Positions 12,160 through 23,364 of a DNA stretch of 64,000 bases are shown piece after piece. Numbering within the stretch: the stretch's first letter is position 1; each line of letters opens with the position of its first letter. A program made the position numbers and the translations under genes. Below the pieces are notes generated by a model, which made no database searches, was not told the origin of the DNA, and was given only the letters and a program-made list of their open reading frames with translations. Source of the DNA: Pseudoscleropodium purum (Eukaryota > Streptophyta > Bryopsida > Hypnales > Brachytheciaceae); the NCBI GenBank assembly GCA_963969395.1, contig OZ017803.1, positions 434,001-498,000 on the forward strand, written 5' to 3'.

Positions 12160-12786
12160 TCCCTATGGTACCTCTATGGTACCTTGATAGCAAATCTGCT
12201 TAGTAATAGGCCATGTTTTCGTCAATGCCATTCTCAGATCCAAACCGGTTTGGAAGCAGAGAGAGAAGCCCCGACCGACATGGGAGGGGATTCTAAATGG
12301 CAAGGGTCCACTTAAATAAACTGACAAGAATGCTCCATAGGGTCTGGTTATGGAGAGGGGGTACACTACCATAATCAAGCTTATGACACTCTGCCAGTAA
12401 GGTAAGACCCGATTTGAAAATTGAAATCGGAAACATTAAAAACAAGAGGAGGGTAAGCTTTATTACAATCTTGGAACAGCCGTCACAGCTTGCGGACAAG
12501 TAGTAATGGATGCGGGGGAAAACCCAAGCATGAAACTATAATGCTGGGGAGTTTTCGTAAGGGTAGCCGTCGGTCGGCCGGGAATTGGATATAATGGCAG
12601 AGAGTGAGATGGTGATATAATGAGAAAAAGGGGGAGGGGGGACTAACTTAGAGGTCCAGGAAAAACATTTGGGGATGCGGGGAGTGACAAATTGAGGAAG
12701 TATCCCTTTGGGCCTTTGGGGTGATTCCCACATGCTCCCCCATGACCACCATCCATGTTGTACAAGCTGATTCGTACACTGAATAA
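12160..12786. other. GC-richer block of unknown origin
   Basis: Clearly higher in G+C than its surroundings, with phrases such as gtcggtcggccgggaattgg near 12569 and a gagagaagccccgaccgaca stretch near 12260. Three overlapping minus-strand open stretches of 65-71 codons exist (12163-12733), but none shows a domain I recognise. Organellar (mitochondrial intron-like) origin, a decayed gene or an old transposon end are all possible. A short direct duplication, ggtacctctatggtacct, sits at its left margin (12168-12186). Confidence 0.35.
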
Positions 12787-13329
12787 CTTAGGGCCACTTT
12801 ACACTTCGAGGTCGGGCCAATTTTTCTTCAGGCTGATTGCACCAAATTTCAGACCCTTTGGGGCTAGAGGCTGGCTTCAACTACTCACTATAATAAGATT
12901 GTAATGAGGGCTGATTCTCCCAAGTGTAAAGGCCTTGAGGTTAAGAAGTCGGGAGAATTTTTTTAAAACTAGAAGGGAGAGAAAGGAGGGCTGAAATTTT
13001 CAAGGCAATTTTATACCTAAAGTTTGATTACCCAAAATCCAACGGATCTGATTTATTTTAAAAAATAATTTCTTTTAATTGAAATTTGACATTGGCTTCT
13101 AGCTAGGCCAAGAATTGGCCTCCCATTTACGGTGCACCCAATTAAGTAAGCTCAAGTCCCATTAGATTATGTTCTTTTTGAATAAAAAAATTCATGGCAC
13201 CAAATTGGCTTGGCCTTTGAGTGTAAAGGAGTTGGGACCAATTTCAATGTTTTGTCCAATCACAAGTGAGGATTCTTGACCTTTGGTACAATAAATTGGC
13301 CTAGCCTCTAGGTGCAAATCGGCCCTTAG
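12787..13329. mobile_element. Element E, 543-bp terminal-inverted-repeat element
   Basis: The left end CTTAGGGCCACTTTACAC and the inverted right end CTAAGGGCCGATTTGCAC start a long imperfect inverted repeat of about 50 bp that includes GGCCAATTT and ends near CACCAA/TACCAA. Flanking TGAATAA (left) and TGAAATAA (right) may be a decayed target duplication. The interior holds further copies of the ggccaa/ttggcc theme, possibly a nested relative. Non-coding. Confidence 0.55.
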
Positions 13330-14950
13330 TGAAATAAGGTTGCCCTGCACTAATTTGTCGACATTTTACTCTCTCAAAAGGTAGGTACCCCCCAAATTGC
13401 CACCACTTGCTATTGTGCCTAATTATTTTTATTAAACTGTCCAAATGTTTATATTTTTTATAGGCAAGTGAAAGGAGGCTCTAATGCACCAAAGAATGTA
13501 ACATTTGGATGTTGTATGCAAAAGTTATGAAAGAATAAATTTTGGTTCTAAAAGCATTTTTTCCGCATAGGTACAAAATTGATTTTCAAAGTGTACACAA
13601 AGTAGGATAATGGTTTAAGGTCAATAGCACATTTTAGGATGCCCATTGTATAAATTTTGTACAAGAATGCAGTGGTTTTTGTCCTAGCATTTTATTGCAT
13701 GTAAATGTTTATTGTTACCATACAAAGATGCAATAATTTTCATTAACCCATAACCATGTGTACATCATGGGTTGGTGCACCAATATAGGGGCCAATTCAG
13801 AGAGTTGTTTGCCACCTCCACATGGACAAGCAATGAATCATGAGGTAACTTTAATGTGTAAGGCAACCCAATTTCACTATTATGTGTAATGATGCTAGAG
13901 TAATATCATTGCTATCAATTAGGTGAATACTCGTAGTTGTGACCTTTTTACAAAATTGTCTCATCATGATTCTTTTTTAAAATGTAAACCCTCAAAACAT
14001 GAAAAGATAATCTCGTATCTCGGTTTGATTCCAATAAGATTCTAAAAAAATTGATGGCAATGGAACCATGTTCAAATGCACATTTGGAGTTTCTTTTATG
14101 TATAGATACTTTGTATGAAGCAAAATAAAAAGTAAGAGCAATTACTACTCTTAAAGTATGTGTGTGCATGGACTACATTCTTATCAATGGTGAATGTAAT
14201 TTAATCTTGCAAACTAAGGAAATGTTCAATATAGAAGACATATAAGGATGAAGAACCTTCCATGGTTGAAAATTTGTTCACACCAAAATAAGGATAATAA
14301 CTTTTAAGGAGTGGGTAATAAACAAATGACCCCACCTTCCTTATGGGGTTTAATTAACTTCGTTTTTTTCTTCCAACATCTAATTCTTTCAAAATTATAA
14401 TTCATGGGTAAATTTTTTTAACTTTCTTGACTTTAACATATATCCATCTACAATACCATGTATGTGAGACACAAAATTTGACTCCTTCTTGCAAGCATTC
14501 TAATTAAGTTTGAAACTTCAAATTCCAAAGTTTATGTTTAGCTCCTTCGTGTGAATTTTCCTTGGTAGAATTTGTTTATGTTGGACAAAAAAACATTGCT
14601 ACATAACTCTAGTGATAAATGACACAACCTTTGAAATACTCTTTTTTGTATTAGAAAGGCAAAGTTCAAGGTTAGTTTTTAAAAACAAGTAACTACACTA
14701 CTAGAAGCTCTTTCCTTGTAGCTTTGACTCGCTTTTTGACTAAATTAGAAACTTAAATGTTTTTTTATAATAGCTTATGTTGATGCAAAGCTTCCTTTCC
14801 TTTAGTCCATGGTAAATAAATTTGTTTACAAACTTGTCCTACAAACTAAATAACATCAATTTCATATGGTCATGGGCTCTTGTCAAATTGTACACAACAT
14901 GCAATCCTTTTCTTCCAATCCTAAATCAACTCTCAAAATAATAAAAGAAA
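13330..14950. other. Intergenic DNA, nothing recognised
   Basis: AT-rich sequence. No coding domain, RNA gene or repeat end was recognised. Confidence 0.4.
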
Positions 14951-14954
14951 TCAT

Positions 14955-15045
14955 ATCTATCTAGATAGATAAAAACTCTGGTCTCCATAGAAGGCTGGCG
15001 TGAATAAAGTATCTATTCATAATGACAATGAACTAATGTCTAATA
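14955..15045 (+). repeat. Family O repeat copy
   Basis: Contains gataaaaactctggt and ggcgtgaataaagta. The same text occurs reverse-complemented at 22846-22922. Only about 90 bp is shared; ends and type are unknown. Confidence 0.5.
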
Positions 15046-15675
15046 GATTATGGTCTTATTAAAATATTATCCTATTATCCACCTGAAAGTAAATATTTAG
15101 TCAAGGTGTTTTTCACTGGAAATGTGTAATAAAAGTCACAAAAAAATAAAACAAAACAAGGTTTGGATGTTAAATAATTAAAACACCCTACACACTTCTC
15201 TTAAAAGATAAGAAAATTAGTTTCCACTTCAAATTTGCAAAATCAATAATGAATTTTGAAGTGAAGCATGTTTTATTGATCTTTTCATAGAGATATTTGA
15301 AGTGAATCAATAGTTTCATTTCTAAATATAGCTTTTGAAAAATCTATTGATGGCATTTCCTTTCCTTGATTGACTCACAAGCCAAAACGTATTTATTTCT
15401 ATAAAGTAATATGATAGAATTTTTTTTGCTTATATTACAAATGTAGATGTAAGATCAATGTGATAATTTAGTTATAATTGGATCACTACAATATTTTGGA
15501 GCAAACTTGCAGATTATGTAGCATGTCAAATGATAATAATATGGTGTTCAAAGATTCACATTAGATAATTATACAATTTTGTCTAAGTTGACAAAAAAAT
15601 TTGGAGAAATTTGGGTTCATAATCCTTGAAATCACTATAAGAAACCTACGTTTTAGATGACATATTCAAAAAAAT
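15046..15675. other. Intergenic DNA, nothing recognised
   Basis: AT-rich sequence leading to a family A copy; nothing else visible. Confidence 0.4.
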
Positions 15676-16604
15676 TTAACCCCTAAAGGATTAGATTACT
15701 GATTTAGACAGTATAGCAAATTGGGGCATGCTATTGTAATTGTAGATCAATATATCTTCAGCCCAAAATTTAATAGAAGGTGTGGATCATATTTTTATAT
15801 TATTTGGGCAAAATTTTAAGACATTTGAATACAACAATAAAAAGTTATAGCTTAAAATGTTATTTTTTTTGTAAATGGGAAATCCAAGGAGATTATAAAA
15901 AATCACTTTTTTCATAAACAAAAATTTGAAATTAATTTTCTAGAGTGATATATAGGTGGAAAGCTTTGAATCATTCCATTTTGATCAACGAGTCAAAAGT
16001 TAGGGGATTTTTTGTTTGTGGGTAGTTATGGATTCTCTACTCTAAAATAAACTTTGAGGTCCTATGTCTTATTCAATTTTCAATATTGTTGGAAAAAATA
16101 AGAGCATGGGATGTATATAGTTTATTACAACATTTCAACCATTGGTATTGGCATTTTTCAATTTAATGATTAAATTCTTAACAATTTAGTATTTTAAATC
16201 ATTCTCTACTACTATTTATTTATTATTATTTTTCTAGGTGTTGCACAATTCTAAATGAATTGAAATTTTTCAAGCACATGTCCAACTTGTATTGGAAAAA
16301 AAATCTAGAGAAGCACTACCATTTTGAACACTTTTTCATACAAAAACGACCTTTTGAAGTGCAGTTGCCTTTTCTTTTGGTGGATCAAAAAAAGGATTTA
16401 TGTAAATTAAAATGCTAATATATGCCATTCTACATGGTGAAATTCTCTGAAATTTTTTCCACATCTTTTCAAACCAATATACTACAAGGTCCTATAGTTA
16501 CATGTGTCACAAAAAGTTTTAAGAAATTTTTTTGTACTTGTCATAGAAATGGCAATTTTGGGGCATTTCCAATTAAAACATAGTCAAAGAACTTAAGAGG
16601 TTAA
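15676..16604 (+). mobile_element. Family A element, full length, TTAA-bounded
   Basis: A 929-bp copy in the same orientation as 8805-9750, with which it aligns throughout (ttaacccctaaagg start, gaaagctttgaatcattcca near 15958, caaccattggtattggca near 16136, gaggttaa end). TTAA is present at both ends. No coding capacity. Confidence 0.75.
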
Positions 16605-17069
16605 ACAAATTTTAAATGACATTGAATGAAACAAACCCTTGTTTTTGTGTGTCAACATTGATGTTATATTGGATGTTATGTTGACATAAAAACATGTGTT
16701 TGTTGCATCTGAGTCACCTTAAATGAGTTTGAATTTTTTTGAAAACATCACCTATAATGCAGGTTTCTTATAGTGAACTCATTCAATTCACTTCATTATG
16801 TGCTAAGATTTTTTTCATAAAATGTCAATGTTAGGCAATTAGATTTACAACTTGACTAAACAAATAGTCATGTCTATTGTAATCCTCCTTAATACTCAAT
16901 AGTTAAGTCACTTCGTAGCATGTATTAAGGCTTTGATGATTGTATGAGGCTTAAATAGGGTCTCAATAATATTTGGATTCTTCAAATATTATTATAGTAA
17001 AATTGAAAAATGTGTGTACAAGGGATTAGAAGCCAAACTCAAGAGGAATATATAAAATGAAATTTTTTG
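16605..17069. other. Intergenic DNA, nothing recognised
   Basis: AT-rich sequence between family A and the family N repeat. No gene seen. Confidence 0.4.
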
Positions 17070-17175
17070 AAGCACCCAAACTTGGTTTGATGGAATTTGA
17101 TGTTGTGTTTCTTTTGTACTATTTTTTGGTTAAACCTTCCTTTGACACACTTTCTAAAAACTAGTGTTTACTTTG
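17070..17175 (+). repeat. Family N repeat copy
   Basis: Shares gattttgatgttgtgtttc-like text, then tttgtactatt and gttaaacctxccttt, with 52815-52930. About 100 bp, ends unknown. Confidence 0.45.
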
Positions 17176-17286
17176 CAATCAAATCTATTAAGACAATTTT
17201 TTTAAATAATTTGAATTTGAATTTTTTGAAATGTTAAGTATCAAACTTGTTATTTGTATACAATATTGGCAAAGGTTGTTGTTATA

Positions 17287-17480
17287 TGAGCCTAGAATCA
17301 TGAGTCCATGAGTCTAGGAATCTAAACACCTATATTATAGTTGTCTATACTAGGCACCTTTCTTGATTATAATATAACTTACAATATTATAGATACATGT
17401 ATTATAGGTGTTTATGTTATAAACACCTTCAATGGTTGAAGGATATCTACTTATATCTTGACTCAAGGCTCTATAATCAC
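17287..17480. repeat. Family G repeat with repeated palindromic TATAGGTGT motifs
   Basis: Rich in short inverted motifs such as acacctatattatag and tattataggtgttta, flanked by gagcctag (left) and caaggctc (right). Similar blocks occur at 20155-20350 and 24975-25175. Non-coding; superfamily unknown. Confidence 0.45.
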
Positions 17481-17573
17481 ACTCTTGTATCATTGGGTGG
17501 AAATTCAAAAGAGACCGTAGTTGAGCCATATTTAAAAAAAAATTTAATCCAATTTCATTTATTGCAAGATCAA

Positions 17574-18504
17574 TTAACTACTTAAAGTTTTTGACTATGT
17601 TTTTACCAAAAATACTCCAAAACTGCCATTTCTTGTACAAGTACCAAATTTTAGAAAAAAAACATTATTGAACACATGTAACTATAGGATCTTGTAGTAC
17701 GCTGATTTGAGAATATGTGCAAAAAAAAATTCAAAATTTTCCATTGTGTAGATTGTAAGATATTAGTATTTGAAGTGACAATTTTTTTTTCTAACCCTGC
17801 AAGATCTTGTGCAACTATGTTTCATAAGGTCACATTTGTATGAAAAAATTTCCAAAATGGTGGTTATTCTTTGAGTTCATTCTTTAAAGCAAGTTGGTCC
17901 TTTCTTAAAAAATTTCAAGATCATTTGAAATTGTACAACATACAAGAAAAAAATAGTAAGTAGAAAGAAGTAGAGAATGATTCAAAATATTAAATTGTTA
18001 AGAATTTAATTATGGAATTGAAAAATTCCAATTCCAATGGTTGTAATGTTGTAATAAACAATCTACATCGAAGGTTTTTATTTATTTATAAATATTGAAG
18101 ATTGAGTTAAATAAAAGACTTTAAAGTTTATTTTAGAGTAGAGATTCTATAATTGCTTGCAAACTAAAACTCTTCATAACTTTTATCTCATAAATCAAAA
18201 TGGTAAGATTCAAAGCTTTCAACATATAATTTAATCTAAAAAGACAATTTCAAATTTTTATTTTTTTTAAAAGTGATTTTTCGAGAAATTTTTGGATTGC
18301 CTACTAAACAATGAAAATGACATATCATACAATAACTCTTTAACCATGTAGTCAAAAGTTATGAGAATTGTTGGGCTTGAAAGCTTCTTCTTGTTCCTAT
18401 ATTGTATGAAATTTTTTAAGCAATAAAACAAAAACTTTATTTGTAGTAAGTTCTATAAAATCACTATGTTGCCAAAAAGTGCAACCTGGTCCATTAGCGG
18501 TTAA
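17574..18504 (-). mobile_element. Family A element, full length, TTAA-bounded
   Basis: A 931-bp copy, reverse orientation. Left end TTAACTACTTAAAG; right end read inward TTAACCGCTAATGG. The interior carries the family landmarks in reverse (aggatcttgtagtac near 17687, ccaatggttgtaatgttgta near 18036, caaagctttc near 18211). Decayed ends but TTAA on both sides. Non-coding. Confidence 0.7.
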
Positions 18505-19990
18505 ATAGGCAAATTCTATAGTTGTAAGAGTTTCACCTATCATGGTCTCCTAGAATCTTGGTAGGCTTACTTCAAAGTAGTCAAGAAAAAAGTCACTAAA
18601 AACCAATAAAACATTATCTACTTTAGCCATGTAGAATTCCAAGTGGAGTTCTCATCAATAAAATATAGCATGAGCTTTTGCCAAATTCTTAACCATATTT
18701 AGACCTTGCCTATCCCTCCACTAATTTGATAATTCAAAACATTCTCCATTGACTTGTACATTTTTCTATGAAATGAAATTGCCTTCTATTTCAAAAACTA
18801 AAAGATGGTTTAAAAGTCTTTGAGTTTGACACTAGTGTAAATGGTCCTTAACCATTAAAGAACAAACCTACCCAAGGAGCATAATTTTAAAGGAAAATCT
18901 AAATTTCACATAGTTCTTAACATTAAATGTCTAGAAGCTTGAATCAGAAAATGTAGTTCTTCTAATTTATTTTTTATTCTATTTTATTCTTTTCCAAAAT
19001 GATTACAATTGTAATTTTGTAACACTTTCAAGATAGCATCTTAAAAGTTTAAAATACACCACAATTGAACTAATCTATTGAATGTCTCTTATTGTAAGCT
19101 CAATGAGTATACCAGTTACACTATTGTATTTTATCACTATCACTTCTAATATTGCCAAAAATTCCATACCATTTAAAGCATTTTTGTAACCACTGTGATT
19201 TTTATAAAGAAATTACTTTAAAAAATCATATAAATTTTATTTTAAAGTTCTTAATTACAAAAAAATGAAGCTCAATTTTGGGTGTGTATTACTATTTGAG
19301 AAAAAATATCAAGTTTTAAAAGGAGTGTTTCATTATAGACAACTAATGAAGTTCGACCAAACAAAAAGTAATATGGAACATCTTTTAAGGTTTAAGCTTA
19401 TATGCAACACTACAATTGTAAAATTACCTACTACTATGGGATTTTGAATGCACATGATGGCTCCCTCACTAAGTTCCCTAAATTTTTCAAATTTTTTTAA
19501 TCTCACAAGGATGCAATCAACAATAAGTATCAAATGGATGACTTCATTTAAGATTGTAGGATGGAAAAAAAAATCTAATCTAGTCTTTTTTTGGAAGTTC
19601 CTTGAGTATATTTTCAATGAATAGTATCGCAAATTCCTTTGATATGATATAATTGACTTTTCTAAGGAAGAATATGCTTAATACATGAATTATTCCCATT
19701 ATGTATTTTGGTCATTTCTTGCTATTCACTTTTGATATGAGTTTTGGCCATAAAAATGATATTTTTTGAATTTAAATCCAACTAATGAATTAAAATTTAA
19801 CAAGTGTAGTTTATACTCCAATTAGAAATTCTGAAAAAATCACAAATTTTAATATTTTATAGAAATATCAAATTTGGGCCTATAACTAGGATTTATTGAT
19901 ATTCAAATTTTAGAATAACACACTAAATTTGATTTATACCAAGATGTTACTTTACATGAAGGTCAAATTTGACATATATTTAGTTGTTTC
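18505..19990. other. Intergenic DNA, no gene recognised
   Basis: AT-rich. A 99-codon minus-strand open stretch (19333-19632) has hydrophobic, low-complexity composition and no recognised domain, so I do not call it a gene. Confidence 0.4.
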
Positions 19991-19995
19991 ATTAA

Positions 19996-20082
19996 AATTA
20001 AAAAAGTGCCAAGTGGCATCTAGTGATTGGTGCAAGGTGATGTGGACTTGTCAAAATTTAACGTGTAAAATTTCATTTTGGC
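19996..20082 (+). repeat. Family F repeat fragment
   Basis: The stretch tggcatctagtgattggtgc followed by aaggtga and gtggac is nearly identical to 33381-33415. Only the left part of the repeat is present here. Confidence 0.55.
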
Positions 20083-20154
20083 ACATTAGTGTTGAATGAG
20101 ACCTTCACATGCGGTGTACACTATAAACAATGACACTAATATGTGAGCATGAAA

Positions 20155-20350
20155 ATGTGAGCCTACGAACTAGAGCATATGTATAACTCAATACTCTTCA
20201 ATCATTGAAAGATGCTTATAGAGTAAACACCTATAATGTAGGCATTTGTAACATAGATATAATATTATTATAGAAATTTTGTATAAAATAGACACCTATA
20301 ACATAGGTACATAGACTCTTATGCTCCTATGCTCATGATTTTATGCGCAC
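20155..20350. repeat. Family G repeat copy
   Basis: Begins gtgagcctac and carries acacctataatgtagg and acacctataacataggt, ending in ctcctatgctcatga. Same arrangement as 17287-17480 and 24975-25175. Confidence 0.45.
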
Positions 20351-20427
20351 ATTATAGCAACTACAACAATATTATATACATTTGTGGTGAAAATTTCAAA
20401 CTTTTTGAGTTGATATTTTGTATTTGA

Positions 20428-22560
20428 TATATTCTAGAACCACTACTAAGGTGGCTCCAAAAAGGCAATAATGGTTACACATTCAATACATCCAAAATAA
20501 CTATAAGCTTTGCAGTATATACATATGACCTAGCAGCTACTTCAAACAAACTCATATCACTTAAAAATCAACTTAAAAAAACAGATAAATTCTGTAAATA
20601 GTCCAGAATGGAGTTACGCATATCCAAATGCGCAATCACTGGATGCCCAAATAAATCAAAAACAAAACTTAACACCTTCACAATCCAAATACAAGTCATG
20701 AATATTAGCTATAGAAATCAACTAATACCAATTTTACACCAAAATGAACCTTATACATATTTAGGTGTACAACTAGTACCATCAAAGTGTGATACTATAT
20801 TTATAATCCCTCCTAAGAAGAAATTTAAATCTCTAAAAGACTACCCAATTTGCAAACCCATTTCAAAGCGGAGCTAAAGCCATTCATAAAACACTATGTA
20901 TTATCACTACAAAATATCCAAATGAATTAGTATACATATTCACTACTTGCCTAAATTGTATATATGTACTTAATACACAACTAAAGTACCCTACGCTACA
21001 CCACAACCATATAAATAAAACTATATTAGAATCTATGGTAGTAATGTTTGAAAGTCGAACACAAATCACAACAATTTCTAAAATCAAAGTCCATATTAAT
21101 ATTGTAGGTAATGAACATGCATACAGACTTGCTAAAAAACATACAATAAAAGAATACAAATTTGCCTCATAATCATATGAATTTACACACACTATGCCAT
21201 TCTATTACCCAAAAGACAAATGGCCAAGCTCAACCCATTGACTTGACAAAGGCCCAATTATATGTCTTTAAATATATATCAACAAATACAATCATGATAA
21301 AAAAAACTATAAATTTTGGCACAAAGATTTCCTAACATTAGCAAATGGACACTCAATTTTCATATAGATAACAACCATTCTAATGAATTTTGGTCTAACC
21401 ATGAAATAATAGATTCACAAAAAGCAAGCTTGTTAAAATCCCTCATTGGCCAATATATGGGAAATGTTAGAAAACAATTTTTTTTGGTATAGAAAGATTT
21501 CTATCAATCAAATGTTCTATATGTAGATCATAGGATATAGATACATGACTCCATGTACTTTTAAAATACAATCAACAACATATCCACGTTCTTAGGATCA
21601 AAAGACATAACAAAACAAATGGGAATTATGAAATTTTTTTATATCCAACAAAAAAGTAGATATTGTATAATAATGAATGTAGGTACATTCAACAACAATC
21701 TACAAGAAAATACTCATTAGAAAAAATCTGAACCCTGTTGTTAAGGATTCATTTCTTGGCACCTTGTAGTGCAAGTATAGAAAAATAAAAATAAAAAATT
21801 TTGAAAAAAAAATATTTAAAAAGTGTGGAAACTTGACGTGGGGCTGATGTGACACAAGTAGTGCCATGTCAACAACTTTCATTAAAAAATAAAAAATAAA
21901 AAATAAAAAATATAATTTCTTCTCTAATTGCACTCGGGGGTTCAAAACTCGTAGACCACCCGAGGGCTGAAATTTTTTGTAATGGTACCCTCATGGCTCT
22001 TATCTTGCTCTTGCCAAAGGCAAAGATGTCACTATAACACTAGATTCAAATTAGACATCCCATGTGTCAAAGAACTCCCCTACCAAAATAATCCACCTAC
22101 TAACTTAGATAACAATCTCACTATACAATTCATAGAATTCACTTACACTAATGACAATTTCTTGCAAATAACAATTGATAACAAAATCCAAAAATACCAC
22201 CCACTAATCAATAACATTATGGCCTAGGGATGGAATGTTGATTGTAACAACACATGTTTAGTTAATGAAAATCCTTGAAACTAAACTCAAACTACCCGAA
22301 GCTGCTCTAAAACACACTTTTTACAACAATGAGCACAATTGCAATACAATATTATGTTGGATCTATCATCCTACACAAAAGAAAAATAGTAAACAACCAA
22401 CCACTTCCAATAGAGTAATATATTGTATTAACATCACTTCCCACTGCACATACAATGCATACCCACTTACCTTTTTAACCTTGGTTACTTGTAACTAAAG
22501 TGTCTATTCTTGAAAGGGGAGAGTAGCTTTACATCAATGGCCCTTGATCCGTTGGACATA
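20428..22560 (+). pseudogene. Decayed LINE retrotransposon: RT end, RNase H, C-terminal domain
   Basis: The 3' half of a non-LTR retrotransposon ORF, broken by stops and frameshifts. From 20428 the frame reads reverse-transcriptase palm/thumb-like sequence, including KCAITGCPNKSK (about 20626-20661) and NEPYTYLGVQLVPS (about 20743-20784). An in-frame TAG sits at 20599-20601. The catalytic YADD position reads Y-T-Y-D (20518-20529), so the enzyme is dead. From 20882 in another frame comes an RNase H-like part with HINIVGNEHAYRLAKK (about 21090-21137). Later frames (21384-21500, then 21985-22490) hold the C-terminal region, including GQYMGN and a Cys/His-rich stretch. Upstream RT motifs, ORF1 and a poly-A tail were not found. 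The LINE clade is not assigned. A 270-bp insert interrupts it at 21715-21984. Confidence 0.75.
21715..21984. mobile_element. Family D-like element inserted in the LINE
   Basis: A 270-bp insertion with inverted ends CATTAGAAAAAAT and (inverted right end) CATTACAAAAAAT. It splits the LINE reading frame. On the left the LINE reads codons for E-N-T and on the right it resumes V-P-S-W, apparently without a duplicated target. Termini and length match family D (22567-22845, 51317-51580). The interior has a (AAAAAT)n run near 21884-21912 and a cgggggttc/acccgag inverted theme near 21935-21965. Non-coding. Confidence 0.55.
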
Positions 22561-22566
22561 AGCTAT

Positions 22567-22845
22567 CATTAGAAGACTTTTGGGGCCTCTAGATGTCTGC
22601 GAGTTATCACAACTTGCGAACGCAAGAAACAGGTTCAGCGCAGTGGTCTAACGTGGCCGAGCCCTTGCCACGTCATTGATCCAATTTTTATTTTTATTTC
22701 TTTTGCATTTGGAGACTAAAATTTTATTTTATTTTATTTATGAAAAAAAATATTCTGACAGCGGGTTGTTCCCCTCGTTGCGGGGAACAACTACGAGGGA
22801 ACAGGCTTGAAATAGGCTTCTGGACCCCCCAAAACTCTTCTAATG
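22567..22845 (-). mobile_element. Family D element with strong internal hairpin
   Basis: A 279-bp element with ends CATTAGAAGACTTTTGGGG and, inverted, CATTAGAAGAGTTTTGGGG. Its right 80 bp, reverse-complemented, aligns with the left 80 bp of 51317-51580 (shared tttcaagc, tgtagttcccc-type text). A perfect 10-bp stem, GTTGTTCCCC/GGGGAACAAC, lies at 22765-22791. It inserted just after the 3' end of the LINE. Non-coding; the 60-codon frame inside is not a gene. Confidence 0.6.
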
Positions 22846-22922
22846 TTTGTCATTACAAACAAACACTTTATTCACGCCAACCTTTTTTGATAACTGGAGT
22901 TTTTATCTATGTATTTATTTGA
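22846..22922 (-). repeat. Family O repeat copy
   Basis: Reverse complement of 14955-15045: attcacgccaacct and actggagtttttatcta are shared. It borders the family D element. Confidence 0.5.
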
Positions 22923-23135
22923 TATCAATTTTTTTCATTTTTTTGTCCTTAGAAATTCACAATAATTTAAAAATGAATTTTAAAAAAAAGTTTAAAATAA
23001 ATCTCTGAAAAATAATTTTTTCATTCATATCTAAATGCAAAATTGTATCAAATCAAGGAGGCTTGAAATCAGTGGTCATGGACTCGTCCTTCCTTCTAGG
23101 ATTCAACTCGATCATATACAAGCACTGAATCGAAC

Positions 23136-23364
23136 TTGACCCTCGAGGCGGATGTTTTGTGTCTGATGGATGACACATGAAATCAGATTGTATAAGGCAA
23201 AAGTGCAACAATTCATCCTCAAAATTTGTTTTTGGAAAAGGGAAGATCTTCTACACTAATTTGACTTGCAATGACTACATTTGCAATTTGGGAGGCTCGT
23301 GATTTACACGGTAATAGAAAAGGATGATTTCGAGGGTCACACCTTCTGTGTTTTGAAGGGTTAA
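23136..23364 (+). mobile_element. Family B element, TTAA-type MITE
   Basis: A 229-bp element whose right end reads inward TTAACCCTTCAAAA and whose left end reads TTGACCCTCGAGG (TTAA changed to TTGA). The interior (ggaaaagggaagatcttcta, ttgcaatgactaca, cacggtaatagaaaaggatg) is shared with 34896-35129 (reversed) and 60564-60729. Non-coding. Candidate piggyBac-like MITE by end structure. Confidence 0.65.

Noticed and set aside
19333..19632. 99-codon minus-strand frame
   Set aside because: Low-complexity composition like its surroundings and no recognised domain.
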